From NCBI GenBank assembly GCA_910583695.1, contig CAJTZL010000037.1:1-29167 (forward strand): a DNA stretch of 29,167 nucleotides. Reading direction: 5' to 3'. The notes under the pieces are model-generated. The model made no database searches. It saw only the letters and a program-made list of their open reading frames with translations, and was not told the DNA's origin. The position numbers and the translations under genes are program-made. The stretch's first letter is position 1. Each line of letters begins with the position of its first letter. Of this stretch, positions 6,548 to 14,980 are shown one piece after another. The stretch is from an uncultured Oscillibacter sp. (GTDB lineage: Bacteria; Bacillota; Clostridia; Oscillospirales; Oscillospiraceae).

Positions 6548-9500
6548 ATGAAGAAGTTCTTATCCCTGGTCCTCGTTCTGGTTATGACCATGTCTCTGGT
6601 CACGATCAGTGCTGGGGCCACCGAGTACAAGGACCTCACCGACAAGGATGAGATCCAGTACGAGGAAGCCGTTGCGGTTCTGAACCGGATCGGCATTATC
6701 ACCGGCTATGAGGACGGTTCCTTCCGTCCCGAGACGGAGCTGACCCGCGGCGCGGCCGCCAAGATCATCGTTTCCCTGATGATCGGCCCCGAGGCTGCTG
6801 CGGCTCTGCCCAACAACCAGAGCCCCTATCCCGACGTTCCCGCTGGTCACACCTTCGCGGGCGTCATCAGCTACTGCAAAACGGCCGAGTACATCAGCGG
6901 CTATGGCGACGGCACCTTCAAGCCCGCCAACTCCCTGACCGGTTATGCCTTTGCCAAGATGCTCCTCGGCGCTCTGGGTTACAAGAGCGACGTTGAGGGC
7001 TTCACCGGCACCGGCTGGACCATGAATGTGGCCCGCTTGGGCAATGAGGCTGATCTGTTCAATCGCATTGAGTTTGACGGCGCCGCTTCCGTGAATCGTG
7101 AAGAGGCCTGCCAGCTGGCGCTGAACACCCTGAAGGCCACCATGGTCGAGTACACCGGCGGCGTGAACATCAACACCGCCAGCGGCGACACCATGACCGT
7201 GAATCCCACCCGTTCCTACAAGATCAGCAACCAGGACTATGCCAAGAATATCAGCAACCGCAAGGCTTCTGATATCGGCAATGCCGTTACTAACAACCAC
7301 TATACTGTTGAGTTCGGCGAGGAGCACTTCAAAGATCTGCGCCTGGACAACGAGCACCAGGGCAAGCTGGACGACTTCGGCCGGCCCTCCAACGTGTGGA
7401 GCTTCAAGAAGGTTACCATCGGCACCTTCCCCATTGAGCCCGACTTCGTGTACACTACTCAGGTTGCGCACAATGTCCCCGGCACCACCGATGCCAGCAA
7501 GGTCCGTGCTCTGGGCCTGAGCGGCTATGAGACCACCGGAGAGGTCGACGGCAAGAAGGCCGTGACCAAGCTGACGGTCAATGGCTGTGACGATGTTGAC
7601 TCCAACATCGGCGATGTGACCAATGTTACCGCTGTCAACAAGATCGCTGACATTGCTGATCTGACCGACAATGGTACCCTCGTTGAGGTCTATGTCTCCG
7701 AGGATGATGCGGACTTCATCTGCAACGTCGTGGTCGTGAAGACCCAGCTTATGGAGGTCAAGCGCGTTGGTTCCGATTACGTTGCTCTGGATAAGGTTGG
7801 CGCGGACGACAAGGCGTTTGGTTACAATGACGATCCCATCGACGAGAAGCTCGAGGACGTCGAGGTTGAGGATGCTTACTACAGCACTCTGCACGAGCTG
7901 AAGGCCGGCGATCTGGTGGCTGTCATCCCCGTGACCACCGACGGCGGCGCTACCTGGACGGTCGCCAAGGCTTATGTTCCCGAGGAGGCCAAGGGCTCCC
8001 TGACCCGCGTGGATACTTATGGTGATACCACCAATGACCGCAAGGCCATCTCCGTTACCGTGGGCGGCACCGAGTATAAGATTGCCCAGTGGAACAAGGA
8101 CCTGACCGGCATCGACGGTGATTCCATCCGTGTCACCAAGAAGGACGTTACCCTGATTCTGGACCAGTACGGCAATGCCCTCCAGGCCAAGGACGTGGGC
8201 GACACCTCCAACTGGATGGTCGTGAAGAACTTCCGTCAGACCCTGGTTAACAACGTCATCGTGAACGTTGTCAACGGCTGGGATATCGGCGGCGATACCC
8301 TGAGCCTGAATGTTGGTACGGTCGATTATCGCTATACCGACGATATCCAGCCCGGCGACCTGGTGTATTACAGCAACAACACCAACAGCAATATTGCTGA
8401 GTGGACGCTGAGCAAGAACAATAACAAGGGCGTGTTCGATGTTGATGCCGAGGCCAATGGTGATGGCACCAACACCTATGAGATCAAGGCCAGCAATACC
8501 ACGATTGCCCTGGATGGCTATGGTGCGATGGTTGGTGGCGTTTATGGCGATCGTGCCACTATCGACACCGGCATTAAGTTCATCTATGTGACCGTGGAAG
8601 ATGGTGAGGTCGATCACATCGAGTTCACTTCCGGCGTGAAGGCTACCAAGAACGAGGAAATCCTTGGCCTGAACAGCAACGCTTTGAACAAGAATGCCCA
8701 GGCCTGCGTATCCCTCAAGAAGGGCGATGTCACCGATGAAAGCGCCATCAAGGCCGTTGTCATCAAGCATGAGTCCAGCGATGCCTCCATTGGCAACCTG
8801 CTGTACATCAGCAACTACCACGGCAGTGCCACCAAGTATGATAACGACAACCGTCCTGTCTATGGCTATGAGGCCATCATGATGGGCTCCGACGGCAAGG
8901 TTTCCGACGAGAAGGCCGTTGTCTACTCCTACAAGAACCTGAAGATCGGCCAGTTTGCCCGCTACACCAAGATTGACGCTCCCGAGGGCGTGACCGGTGT
9001 GGATGACAACTTCTACGATCTGCGCGGCTACGGCATTGATGCCAACGCGGACACCTGGGGCCGTTCTGCCGCCATTGCCTCCACCCAGCTGGTGAAGTGC
9101 CTGAGCCAGGATAAGCGCCTGGTCAGAACCAACACCCTGTATGGCAATACCCGCGCTCTGGCGAACCCCAACATTGCTTCCTTCTGGAATGACAAGGACA
9201 GCCTGAACCTGGGTGATACCGATGCTTCCAACCTGCTGAACACCCGCGGCGCCTCCTGGATTGACCTGCGGAACGTTAAGGACCGTATTGAGGACATTGA
9301 CGATCTGAAGGATTGGCTGAAGGAGCATGAGGGCAAGGCGGTTGACGTCCACATTCTGTTCAACGATAACATTGACAGCAACGACTTCCGTCACGCTTAC
9401 CTGATCGTTGTCGTTGGTACCAGCGATGACAAGACTCCTGAGGGTCCTGCCGCTGGCAAGCTGACTATCGTTGATGAGAAGAGCGGCCTTGATAAGAGCG

Positions 9501-10888
9501 ATCCGGCTAATGGTGCTACTGTCAAGAAGGGTGATGTCATTACCGTCACCGTGAAGGACGGCTTTGAGGCCACTGCCACCAACGCCGATGTGACTGTCTC
9601 CGGCAACGTTTATACCTTCACTGCTACCAGCGATGAGGGTGTGACTGTTACCATCACTGAGAAGGCTGCTGGTGTTTATACCCTGAAAACTGAGAATGGC
9701 TTCTCTATTGACTACAAACTGATCACTGCTGGTACGAAGACTTTCATGGATGCTACCATTGAGTATCCTGAGTGGGTTTCCGATACTGCTGGTGTGACCG
9801 TCTCTGGTAAGGTTGGCGTGTTCATTGGTACGGCTGATCTTACTGCCGGTGGCAAGGCTATCAGCTTTACCCGTGCTGCGAAAGATGGTGGTGTGGGTCG
9901 TGCGACTGTTGACCTCGGTATGGTCGTTGATCCCGATACCATGACGATTGGTGAGCTTTCTACCGGTAAGATCACTGCTTCCGACGTCAAGGTTCGCTTT
10001 GTGAGCGGCGATGGTGCTGATGTAAGCAAGTATGTGGTTGCTGGTGCTGGCACTACTGCTACGTTGAGCACTACTGCCGGCGCTGATCTCTCCCTGACTC
10101 TCAGCACCTCTGCTGCTCAGGCTGATATCATGAGCAAGGTGACTCTTACCACGACTGGTCTGTCTAGCGATGTGACCAGCAAGACTGCCGTGAAGGCTTT
10201 CACTAACCAGGCTTCTACCGCTATTCTGGGTGCGACTCCTACTGCAAAGGGCAATGGTTATGTGACCGTCACTCTGTATGGCCTGGATGATTTGACCGTG
10301 GCTTATACTGTGGCTCCCATGACCGCCACGGCGATGAACACTCTGCCTGGTGGTAATGGCTTGGCCACTGCCGCGACGATCGCCTTGGCTGGTAGCCCCG
10401 CTACCGGCGACTCTGGCCCCTCTGATATTATGGCAACCATTGCCAACCTTGATGGCAACTATGGTATTGTTGTTGACGTGACCCTGGAGACTGGTGAGCA
10501 CTTCAATAAGATTATTACTAGTACAGCCGCTACGAGCATTGGTTCTGTGACCCTTGACAAGAACTATGATCTGTCTAAGGCCACTGTTACCGTGACGAAG
10601 GTTCCTGCTTTGGCCCTTGAGGGCACCCCCACTAACGTGGGTACTGCTTACACCTTCACCTTCAACCGCGATATTGCGCTGGGTGACGGTTATAGCTTCA
10701 GTATTACTGCTGGTGCTTCTCAGGCGACTGTGAACTCTGCCCGCGTTGAGGGGAACAAACTGATTCTGAACCTGAGTGCTCCTCTTGTGACTGGCAATGT
10801 CGTGAATGCTGCCGCCGTTACCGATATTGTGGATGCAGAGTATGAGGACAATGATCTCTCTGCGACTGCCATTTTCACCGTGGCCTAA
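6548..10888 (+). CDS. Secreted SLH-domain protein (1446 aa), probable major surface protein
   Basis: The protein has a Sec signal peptide, MKKFLSLVLVLVMTMSLV then TISAGA, with likely cleavage after Ala24. SLH repeats that bind pyruvylated secondary cell-wall polymers follow: one at about residues 26-80 (ITGYEDGSFRPETELTRGAA), a second at about 94-146 (ISGYGDGTFKPANSLTGYAFA), and a weaker third at about 150-205. The remaining ~1240 residues are Asp/Thr/Val-rich, look beta-structured and match no enzyme family I recognise; the last ~480 resemble tandem Ig-like modules. There is no LPXTG or C-terminal membrane anchor, which fits SLH anchoring. AAGGAGG lies 10 bases before the ATG. Third-position use drifts from C-ending codons to T-ending codons after about 9420. 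A role as a structural S-layer-type protein is inferred, not shown. Confidence 0.93.
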   Translation: MKKFLSLVLVLVMTMSLVTISAGATEYKDLTDKDEIQYEEAVAVLNRIGIITGYEDGSFRPETELTRGAAAKIIVSLMIGPEAAAALPNNQSPYPDVPAGHTFAGVISYCKTAEYISGYGDGTFKPANSLTGYAFAKMLLGALGYKSDVEGFTGTGWTMNVARLGNEADLFNRIEFDGAASVNREEACQLALNTLKATMVEYTGGVNINTASGDTMTVNPTRSYKISNQDYAKNISNRKASDIGNAVTNNHYTVEFGEEHFKDLRLDNEHQGKLDDFGRPSNVWSFKKVTIGTFPIEPDFVYTTQVAHNVPGTTDASKVRALGLSGYETTGEVDGKKAVTKLTVNGCDDVDSNIGDVTNVTAVNKIADIADLTDNGTLVEVYVSEDDADFICNVVVVKTQLMEVKRVGSDYVALDKVGADDKAFGYNDDPIDEKLEDVEVEDAYYSTLHELKAGDLVAVIPVTTDGGATWTVAKAYVPEEAKGSLTRVDTYGDTTNDRKAISVTVGGTEYKIAQWNKDLTGIDGDSIRVTKKDVTLILDQYGNALQAKDVGDTSNWMVVKNFRQTLVNNVIVNVVNGWDIGGDTLSLNVGTVDYRYTDDIQPGDLVYYSNNTNSNIAEWTLSKNNNKGVFDVDAEANGDGTNTYEIKASNTTIALDGYGAMVGGVYGDRATIDTGIKFIYVTVEDGEVDHIEFTSGVKATKNEEILGLNSNALNKNAQACVSLKKGDVTDESAIKAVVIKHESSDASIGNLLYISNYHGSATKYDNDNRPVYGYEAIMMGSDGKVSDEKAVVYSYKNLKIGQFARYTKIDAPEGVTGVDDNFYDLRGYGIDANADTWGRSAAIASTQLVKCLSQDKRLVRTNTLYGNTRALANPNIASFWNDKDSLNLGDTDASNLLNTRGASWIDLRNVKDRIEDIDDLKDWLKEHEGKAVDVHILFNDNIDSNDFRHAYLIVVVGTSDDKTPEGPAAGKLTIVDEKSGLDKSDPANGATVKKGDVITVTVKDGFEATATNADVTVSGNVYTFTATSDEGVTVTITEKAAGVYTLKTENGFSIDYKLITAGTKTFMDATIEYPEWVSDTAGVTVSGKVGVFIGTADLTAGGKAISFTRAAKDGGVGRATVDLGMVVDPDTMTIGELSTGKITASDVKVRFVSGDGADVSKYVVAGAGTTATLSTTAGADLSLTLSTSAAQADIMSKVTLTTTGLSSDVTSKTAVKAFTNQASTAILGATPTAKGNGYVTVTLYGLDDLTVAYTVAPMTATAMNTLPGGNGLATAATIALAGSPATGDSGPSDIMATIANLDGNYGIVVDVTLETGEHFNKIITSTAATSIGSVTLDKNYDLSKATVTVTKVPALALEGTPTNVGTAYTFTFNRDIALGDGYSFSITAGASQATVNSARVEGNKLILNLSAPLVTGNVVNAAAVTDIVDAEYEDNDLSATAIFTVA

Positions 10889-10934
10889 TTCCCACTTACG
10901 CTGTTTCATACGACCCATCGCATGAGACATTGAA

Positions 10935-10964
10935 AAGGCCCCTGGACATCTGTCCGGGGGCCTT
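10935..10964 (+). terminator. Terminator of SLH gene
   Basis: AAGGCCCC pairs with GGGGCCTT, continued inward by GGAC/GTCC around an ATCT loop, a stem of about 13 bp. The tail is pyrimidine-rich (CTCCTATCTCC) and not a pure T-run, so termination may be incomplete. Confidence 0.7.
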
Positions 10965-11091
10965 CTCCTATCTCCTATCTCCAGACCAGAAAGGAAGCAA
11001 AAAGAACGTCTCGTTATTTAAGAGTTTATTCTGTAAGAATCTCAGCGCATATTTCCCTGGCGGTCTTTTCCAGTTTCCCCGCAAGTCATGC

Positions 11092-11120
11092 GTGACAAAT
11101 CGCAGTGGATGTGCTATGAT
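11092..11120 (+). promoter_or_regulatory. Promoter of hybrid kinase gene
   Basis: GTGACA (11092-11097) and TATGAT (11115-11120) are separated by 17 bases, and the GTG start codon lies 30 bases beyond the -10. Confidence 0.65.
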
Positions 11121-11150
11121 AAGGAAAAACCCGGAAAGGAGGCCCGCCCT

Positions 11151-13283
11151 GTGATCGAAAACCACGGCCTGATTGAATACCTCTTAACCTCCGGAGGGGA
11201 CTTTTCGGACCGGGAGAGCCTTACCGCCCGGCAGATCAAGCATTTCACCGACGAGATGCCCGGCGGATTTTTTATCTACCGGGACAGCGACGGCCGGGTT
11301 CTCTATGTCAACCGGGCCGTTCTCCAGATATTCGGCTGTGAGTCGGAGGAGGATTTTCGGACTCTCACCGGCGGAACCTTCCAAGGCATGATTCATCCCG
11401 ATGATGTGGCGGATGTGGAGGCCAGCATCCGGGAGCAGATCGCCCAGAACAGCTTTGATTTGGATTATGTGGAGTACCGCATTGTCCGCAAGGACGGGTC
11501 CGTCTGCTGGGTGGAGGATTTCGGCCACTTCATTGAGACGGAGGCGCTGGGAGGCGCGTTCTATGTCTTCCTGGCGGACATCACGGAGCGTCACCGCCGC
11601 CGGGCCGCGGAGCGGGCCGCCATACTGGAGGAAAAGCTTCAGAAGGAGCGGGAGCTTCAGGAGCAGGCGGACCAGACCCTGGATTTCCTGGAGCAGATGA
11701 ACGACGAGCTGGTCCGCCGCCTGGAGCTGATCGAGGGCCTCAGTGCGGATTATGAGACGGTGTTTCACGCGGACCTGGCGGCGGATGTCATTCAGCCCTA
11801 CCGGGTCAGCGGCCGGGAGTGTTTTCAGTTTGGCCGGGATTTGCAGGTCCGGCCCTTTACCGGCTTTGCCGAGGGCTACGCAGAGCGCTGGGTCCACCCG
11901 GAGGACCGGGAGCGCTTCCGCCGGGAGGTGGGACCTGCCTACATCCGGGGGGCCCTGAAAAAGCAGAAGTCCTACCATGTCAATTACCGCATCCTCAGCC
12001 AGGAGGAGCCGGAGTATGTCCAGGCGTTTATTGTCAACGTCAGCCCCGACGAGGAGGAGACCCAGATCATGTTCGCCTGCCGGACGGTGGACGAAGAGGT
12101 CCGCCGGGAGCGGGAGCGCTCCGCCATCCTGGAGGAGGCTCTGGCCCAGGCGAAGCTGGCGGGAGACGCCCGGAACACTTTTCTCTCCAACATCTCCCAC
12201 GATATGCGCACCCCCATGAACGCCATCGTGGGCTTCACCGCCCTGGCAAAGCGCCATCTGGACTGCCCCCAGCGGCTGCAAAAGGACCTGGAGCGGATTG
12301 AGGACTCCAGCGCCCAGCTGCTGGGTCTGCTGAACAACGTGCTGGAGCTCAGCTGGCTGGAATCCGGCCAGATTCACATTGAGGAAGCGGCCTGTGTCCT
12401 GCCGGAACTGGCCCGGGAGGTCTGGGAGGAAATCCGGCCCCAGGCGGAGGCACGGGGCGTGGAGCTGATTCTCTCGGACCCGGAGGCGGAGCACCCCAGG
12501 GTTTGGTGCGACCAGCAGAAGCTCCGCCAGTCCCTGGAACGTCTGGCTCTGGGAGCCGTGCGTCAGGTGGAGGCCGGCGGGCGGGTGGAGCTGTTCCTTC
12601 AGGAGCGGAGTGCCACCCGAGCCTATGGGTCCTATCATTTTACCGCCCGCTGCTCCGCCACGGCGGTGCCTCTCAGCGATCAGGTATTTGCCGCATTTTC
12701 CCGCCAGGAGATCACCGCCGCCGCCGACGCGGCAGGGGCGGACCTGGGGCTTCCCATTGCCAGACACGTCATGGAGCTGATGGGAGGCACGGTGTCCGCC
12801 CAGGCCCTGCCGGATGGCGGGGGCAGCCTGACGGCGTCGCTGAACCTGCGGCTTCAGGAGGAGGCGGAGGCCCGGACCGTCCACATCCCGGCGGGAGACC
12901 GCCGGGTGCTGGTGGTGGAGGACAACGAGCTGAACCGGGAGATTGCCGTGGACCTTCTGGAGGAGGCGGGCTTCCTGGTGGAGACCGCCGGGGACGGCGC
13001 AGAGGCTGTGGAGAAGGTGAAGGGCTCCCGTCCCGGTTATTACGCCCTGGTGCTGATGGACCTGCGGATGCCGGTGATGGACGGCCACAGCGCCGCCCGG
13101 GCCATCCGGGCCCTGGAGGACCCGGGGCTGGCCAACGTGCCCATTGTGGCTTTGTCGGCCAATACCTTTGACGAGGACCGGAAGCAGTCCGCCGAAAGCG
13201 GCATGAATGCCCATCTGGCCAAGCCCCTGGACGTTGACCGTCTGCTGGAGCTGATCGACGGCATCACAGGAAACGGAACATAA
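11151..13283 (+). CDS. Soluble PAS hybrid histidine kinase with degenerate ATPase domain and receiver
   Basis: This 710-aa protein has no membrane segment, so it is cytoplasmic. Domain order: PAS (about residues 33-150, ending FLADITERHRRR), a coiled coil (about 151-198), a second PAS-like region (about 200-318), HisKA with FLSNISHDMRTPMNAIVGF (phospho-acceptor His350), a HATPase-like region (about 450-567), and a receiver (584-705) with Asp637 in LMDLRMP and Lys691. The ATPase region keeps the G2-like GADLGLPIARHVMELMGG, but the N-box asparagine aligns with Gly468 and the DTGIGI box is replaced by SATAVP, so ATP binding is doubtful. The start is GTG because GGAAAGGAGG precedes it by 8 bases. 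The signal and the output partner are unknown. It may act as a phosphatase, a phosphorelay scaffold or a pseudokinase. Confidence 0.9.
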   Translation: MIENHGLIEYLLTSGGDFSDRESLTARQIKHFTDEMPGGFFIYRDSDGRVLYVNRAVLQIFGCESEEDFRTLTGGTFQGMIHPDDVADVEASIREQIAQNSFDLDYVEYRIVRKDGSVCWVEDFGHFIETEALGGAFYVFLADITERHRRRAAERAAILEEKLQKERELQEQADQTLDFLEQMNDELVRRLELIEGLSADYETVFHADLAADVIQPYRVSGRECFQFGRDLQVRPFTGFAEGYAERWVHPEDRERFRREVGPAYIRGALKKQKSYHVNYRILSQEEPEYVQAFIVNVSPDEEETQIMFACRTVDEEVRRERERSAILEEALAQAKLAGDARNTFLSNISHDMRTPMNAIVGFTALAKRHLDCPQRLQKDLERIEDSSAQLLGLLNNVLELSWLESGQIHIEEAACVLPELAREVWEEIRPQAEARGVELILSDPEAEHPRVWCDQQKLRQSLERLALGAVRQVEAGGRVELFLQERSATRAYGSYHFTARCSATAVPLSDQVFAAFSRQEITAAADAAGADLGLPIARHVMELMGGTVSAQALPDGGGSLTASLNLRLQEEAEARTVHIPAGDRRVLVVEDNELNREIAVDLLEEAGFLVETAGDGAEAVEKVKGSRPGYYALVLMDLRMPVMDGHSAARAIRALEDPGLANVPIVALSANTFDEDRKQSAESGMNAHLAKPLDVDRLLELIDGITGNGT

Positions 13284-13325
13284 GAAAACCACCGTGATAA
13301 CTCACGGTGGTTTTCTTATGTTCCG
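13274..13325. terminator. Bidirectional terminator, 24-bp perfect inverted repeat containing both stop codons
   Basis: The arms at 13274-13297 and 13302-13325 are perfectly complementary around a TAAC loop. The core CCACCGTGA/TCACGGTGG is followed on both strands by TTTTCTTATG, giving an intrinsic terminator in each direction. The kinase stop TAA (13281) lies in the left arm. The last eight codons of the convergent GH18-like gene, including its TGA, fill the right arm. Confidence 0.9.
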
Positions 13326-14093
13326 CCAGGGCCCGAAGAGCCGGGGCGCGATATCCCGGACCTCCGGCCACATGAAGAAGGCGGCGTGAAAGCCCATCCC
13401 CGCCCCCAGCCGGAGCTTCTGATTCAAGGTGTCCGCATCGTCGAAAAGGACGAAATGGGACTCCCCGTCCCGGCTGTAGGTGAAGTACCGGGCGCAGAGG
13501 TCCTGGGAGAAGAAGACGGCAGGGTGTTCCCGCTCCATCAGCGCTTCCAGGGCCTCCCCGGTGAGGGACTCACCCTCCCCGGACCGGGCGGGGAGCCGGA
13601 AGTCCATGCGGAGCCGCTGAACGTCCAGGGCCAGCCGCCCCGCGCCCCCGGCCTGGGCCACGGCTTCCTGGAGATACTGGGAGAAGCTGCCGCCGGAGAC
13701 GGCGGTGCAGAGGAGGACCACCGCCCCGGGGGCGGCTCCCGCATAGCGCTCCGGCAGATACAGCGTCCGCCGGGAGGCGGACAGAGCCGGGGCCAGGGCG
13801 GAAGCGAAGGCCGTCCGGTCCCGCCGGGGGGGCTCTTCGAAGTCCAGCAGGATGCCGGTATAGCCCCTTCGCCCGCACTCCCGCAGCGCCGCGTCCCGCA
13901 GATCCTCCGGACTGTCGATGAAGGGGGCCTCCCGGTCGCTGACGGAGAGAAGGCCCCCCTTATTTTGCAGCAGCAGGCTCCGGCGCAGCAGCGCGGAGCC
14001 GGGCCCGATGCGGTACGCCACATGGGCCAGATTCCGGCAATGGCCCAGGGCCTCCTGAGACGCCTCCGGCGTCACGGCCAGATAGATTTGCAA
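13302..14093 (-). CDS. GH18-like glycoside hydrolase, short form
   Basis: This 263-aa protein resembles the catalytic half of family 18 glycosidases (chitinase or spore-cortex YaaH-like). Strand motif GYTGILLDFEEP at about residues 78-88 corresponds to the DxxDxDxE active-site motif: Asp84 and the putative catalytic Glu86 are kept, but the earlier Asp positions are not. A C-terminal AAFFMWPEVRDI matches the terminal Trp strand of the barrel. No signal peptide or LysM domain is visible, so it may be cytoplasmic or loaded into spores, and its substrate is unclear. The start is a TTG at 14093, 6 bases after GGGGGAG; no in-frame ATG fits. It is divergent from yqeG and convergent with the hybrid kinase. 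The family assignment is moderate. Confidence 0.65.
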   Translation of the reverse strand: MQIYLAVTPEASQEALGHCRNLAHVAYRIGPGSALLRRSLLLQNKGGLLSVSDREAPFIDSPEDLRDAALRECGRRGYTGILLDFEEPPRRDRTAFASALAPALSASRRTLYLPERYAGAAPGAVVLLCTAVSGGSFSQYLQEAVAQAGGAGRLALDVQRLRMDFRLPARSGEGESLTGEALEALMEREHPAVFFSQDLCARYFTYSRDGESHFVLFDDADTLNQKLRLGAGMGFHAAFFMWPEVRDIAPRLFGPWRNIRKPP

Positions 14094-14106
14094 TTCCCAC
14101 TCCCCC

Positions 14107-14135
14107 TTGCACGAAGGCTGCAAAGCTGGTATACT
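14107..14135 (+). promoter_or_regulatory. Promoter of yqeG
   Basis: TTGCAC (14107-14112) and TATACT (14130-14135) are separated by 17 bases, about 42 bases before the yqeG ATG. Confidence 0.7.
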
Positions 14136-14177
14136 GAAAAGGACTTCAAGAGACTCTATGCGAGGAGGCCGCCGCCT

Positions 14178-14690
14178 ATGCCCCTTTCCCTGATTCCCAG
14201 CCGCCTGTTTGAAAGCTACCGGGAGGTGACGCCGGAGCTTCTGCGCCGGATGGGGGTGACGCTGCTGCTCAGCGACCTGGACTTCACCCTGGCCCCCAAG
14301 TCCGTCCGCCGTCCGGACCCGGCCCTCCGGGAGTGGATGGAGGAAATGAAGGCTGCGGGCGTCCAGGTGATGATCGTCTCCAACAACCGCTCCGGAACCC
14401 GGGTGACGGAGTTCTGCGCGGACCTGGGCATTCCCTACCAGGGCCATGCCGGGAAGCCCTCCACCCGGGGGCTGGAAGCCGCCATGGCCCGGGCGGGGGC
14501 GGACCGGACCCGCACCGCCATGCTGGGGGATAAGCTGCTGACGGACATGCTGGCGGCCAACCGGGCCGGAGTGCTGGCGCTGATGGTGGAGCCCCTGGGC
14601 GGAGCCGTGACCCCCTGGCAGAAGGTCCTGCATGCCCTCCAGGCCCCTTTCAAGGCCATCTGCCGCCGGCGCCGGAGGGACCGGGGGTAA
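14178..14690 (+). CDS. yqeG: YqeG-family HAD phosphatase
   Basis: This 170-aa HAD-superfamily (subclass IIIA) protein has HAD motif I LLLSDLDFTLAP with nucleophile Asp33 and acid/base Asp35, motif II VMIVSNN at about residues 73-79, Lys94 in HAGKPS, and motif III/IV MLGDKLLTDMLAANRAG at about 115-131. Length and motifs match the YqeG family, which in Firmicutes usually sits near ribosome-assembly and sporulation genes; its physiological substrate is not settled. The ATG is chosen because GAGGAGG precedes it by 9 bases. The C-terminus is a very basic tail (RRRRRDRG), which could bind membrane or nucleic acid. It is transcribed alone, with a terminator downstream. Confidence 0.9.
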   Translation: MPLSLIPSRLFESYREVTPELLRRMGVTLLLSDLDFTLAPKSVRRPDPALREWMEEMKAAGVQVMIVSNNRSGTRVTEFCADLGIPYQGHAGKPSTRGLEAAMARAGADRTRTAMLGDKLLTDMLAANRAGVLALMVEPLGGAVTPWQKVLHALQAPFKAICRRRRRDRG

Positions 14691-14777
14691 GGTACGGGCG
14701 TCCCGCCGGCGCGCGGATTACAGCGGCTGGATTCTCGGTTCTCTCCTGGGGCCGGGACCGGCCGGTTCCGCAGAGCA

Positions 14778-14828
14778 AAGCCCCGCCCGCACAAGCTCTC
14801 GGGCGGAAGGGGCTTAAAATATTTTTTG
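14778..14828 (+). terminator. Terminator after yqeG
   Basis: AAGCCCC pairs with GGGGCTT, with an inner GCCCG/CGGGC stem. The sequence then runs into AAAATATTTTTT, an evident T-run. Confidence 0.85.
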
Positions 14829-14858
14829 GATGACGCCGCACAATTGGCGGAAAAATAC

Positions 14859-14887
14859 TTGCAATCCCCGCGTATATGGGATAAAAT
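14859..14887 (+). promoter_or_regulatory. Promoter of efp
   Basis: TTGCAA (14859-14864) and TAAAAT (14882-14887) are separated by 17 bases. A TATAAT at 14897-14902 has no good -35 and is less likely to be used. Confidence 0.65.
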
Positions 14888-14920
14888 AGCTACGGCTATA
14901 ATGGAAGAACCATGGAAAGA

Positions 14921-14951
14921 GAGAAAATGCCCTCTCACGGGTCGTTTTCTC
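14921..14951 (+). promoter_or_regulatory. Hairpin in efp 5' leader
   Basis: GAGAAAA (14921-14927) pairs with TTTTCTC (14945-14951), with an inner CCC/GGG. It sits 18 bases before the ribosome binding site and could modulate efp expression. No T-run follows, so it is not a typical terminator. Confidence 0.35.
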
Positions 14952-14980
14952 GGATAAAGATTTGTGAGGAGGATTTTATT

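Noticed and set aside
6560..10930. A 1456-residue open reading frame antisense to the SLH gene
   Set aside because: It shadows the SLH gene almost end to end and arises from codon bias that avoids antisense stops. It has no ribosome binding site or recognisable domain, and its composition is an odd Gly/Val/His/Asn mix. The sense frame has a signal peptide, SLH domains and a ribosome binding site.
14100..14160. Divergent promoter for the GH18-like gene using the palindromic GTATAC
   Set aside because: No -35 hexamer at an acceptable distance was found on the minus strand, so no promoter is claimed.
13386..14177. N-terminal extension of the yqeG frame by 264 codons
   Set aside because: The extension lies antisense to the GH18-like gene and reads as low-complexity Gly/Pro/Glu. 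YqeG homologs start at the ATG at 14178, which has its own ribosome binding site and promoter.
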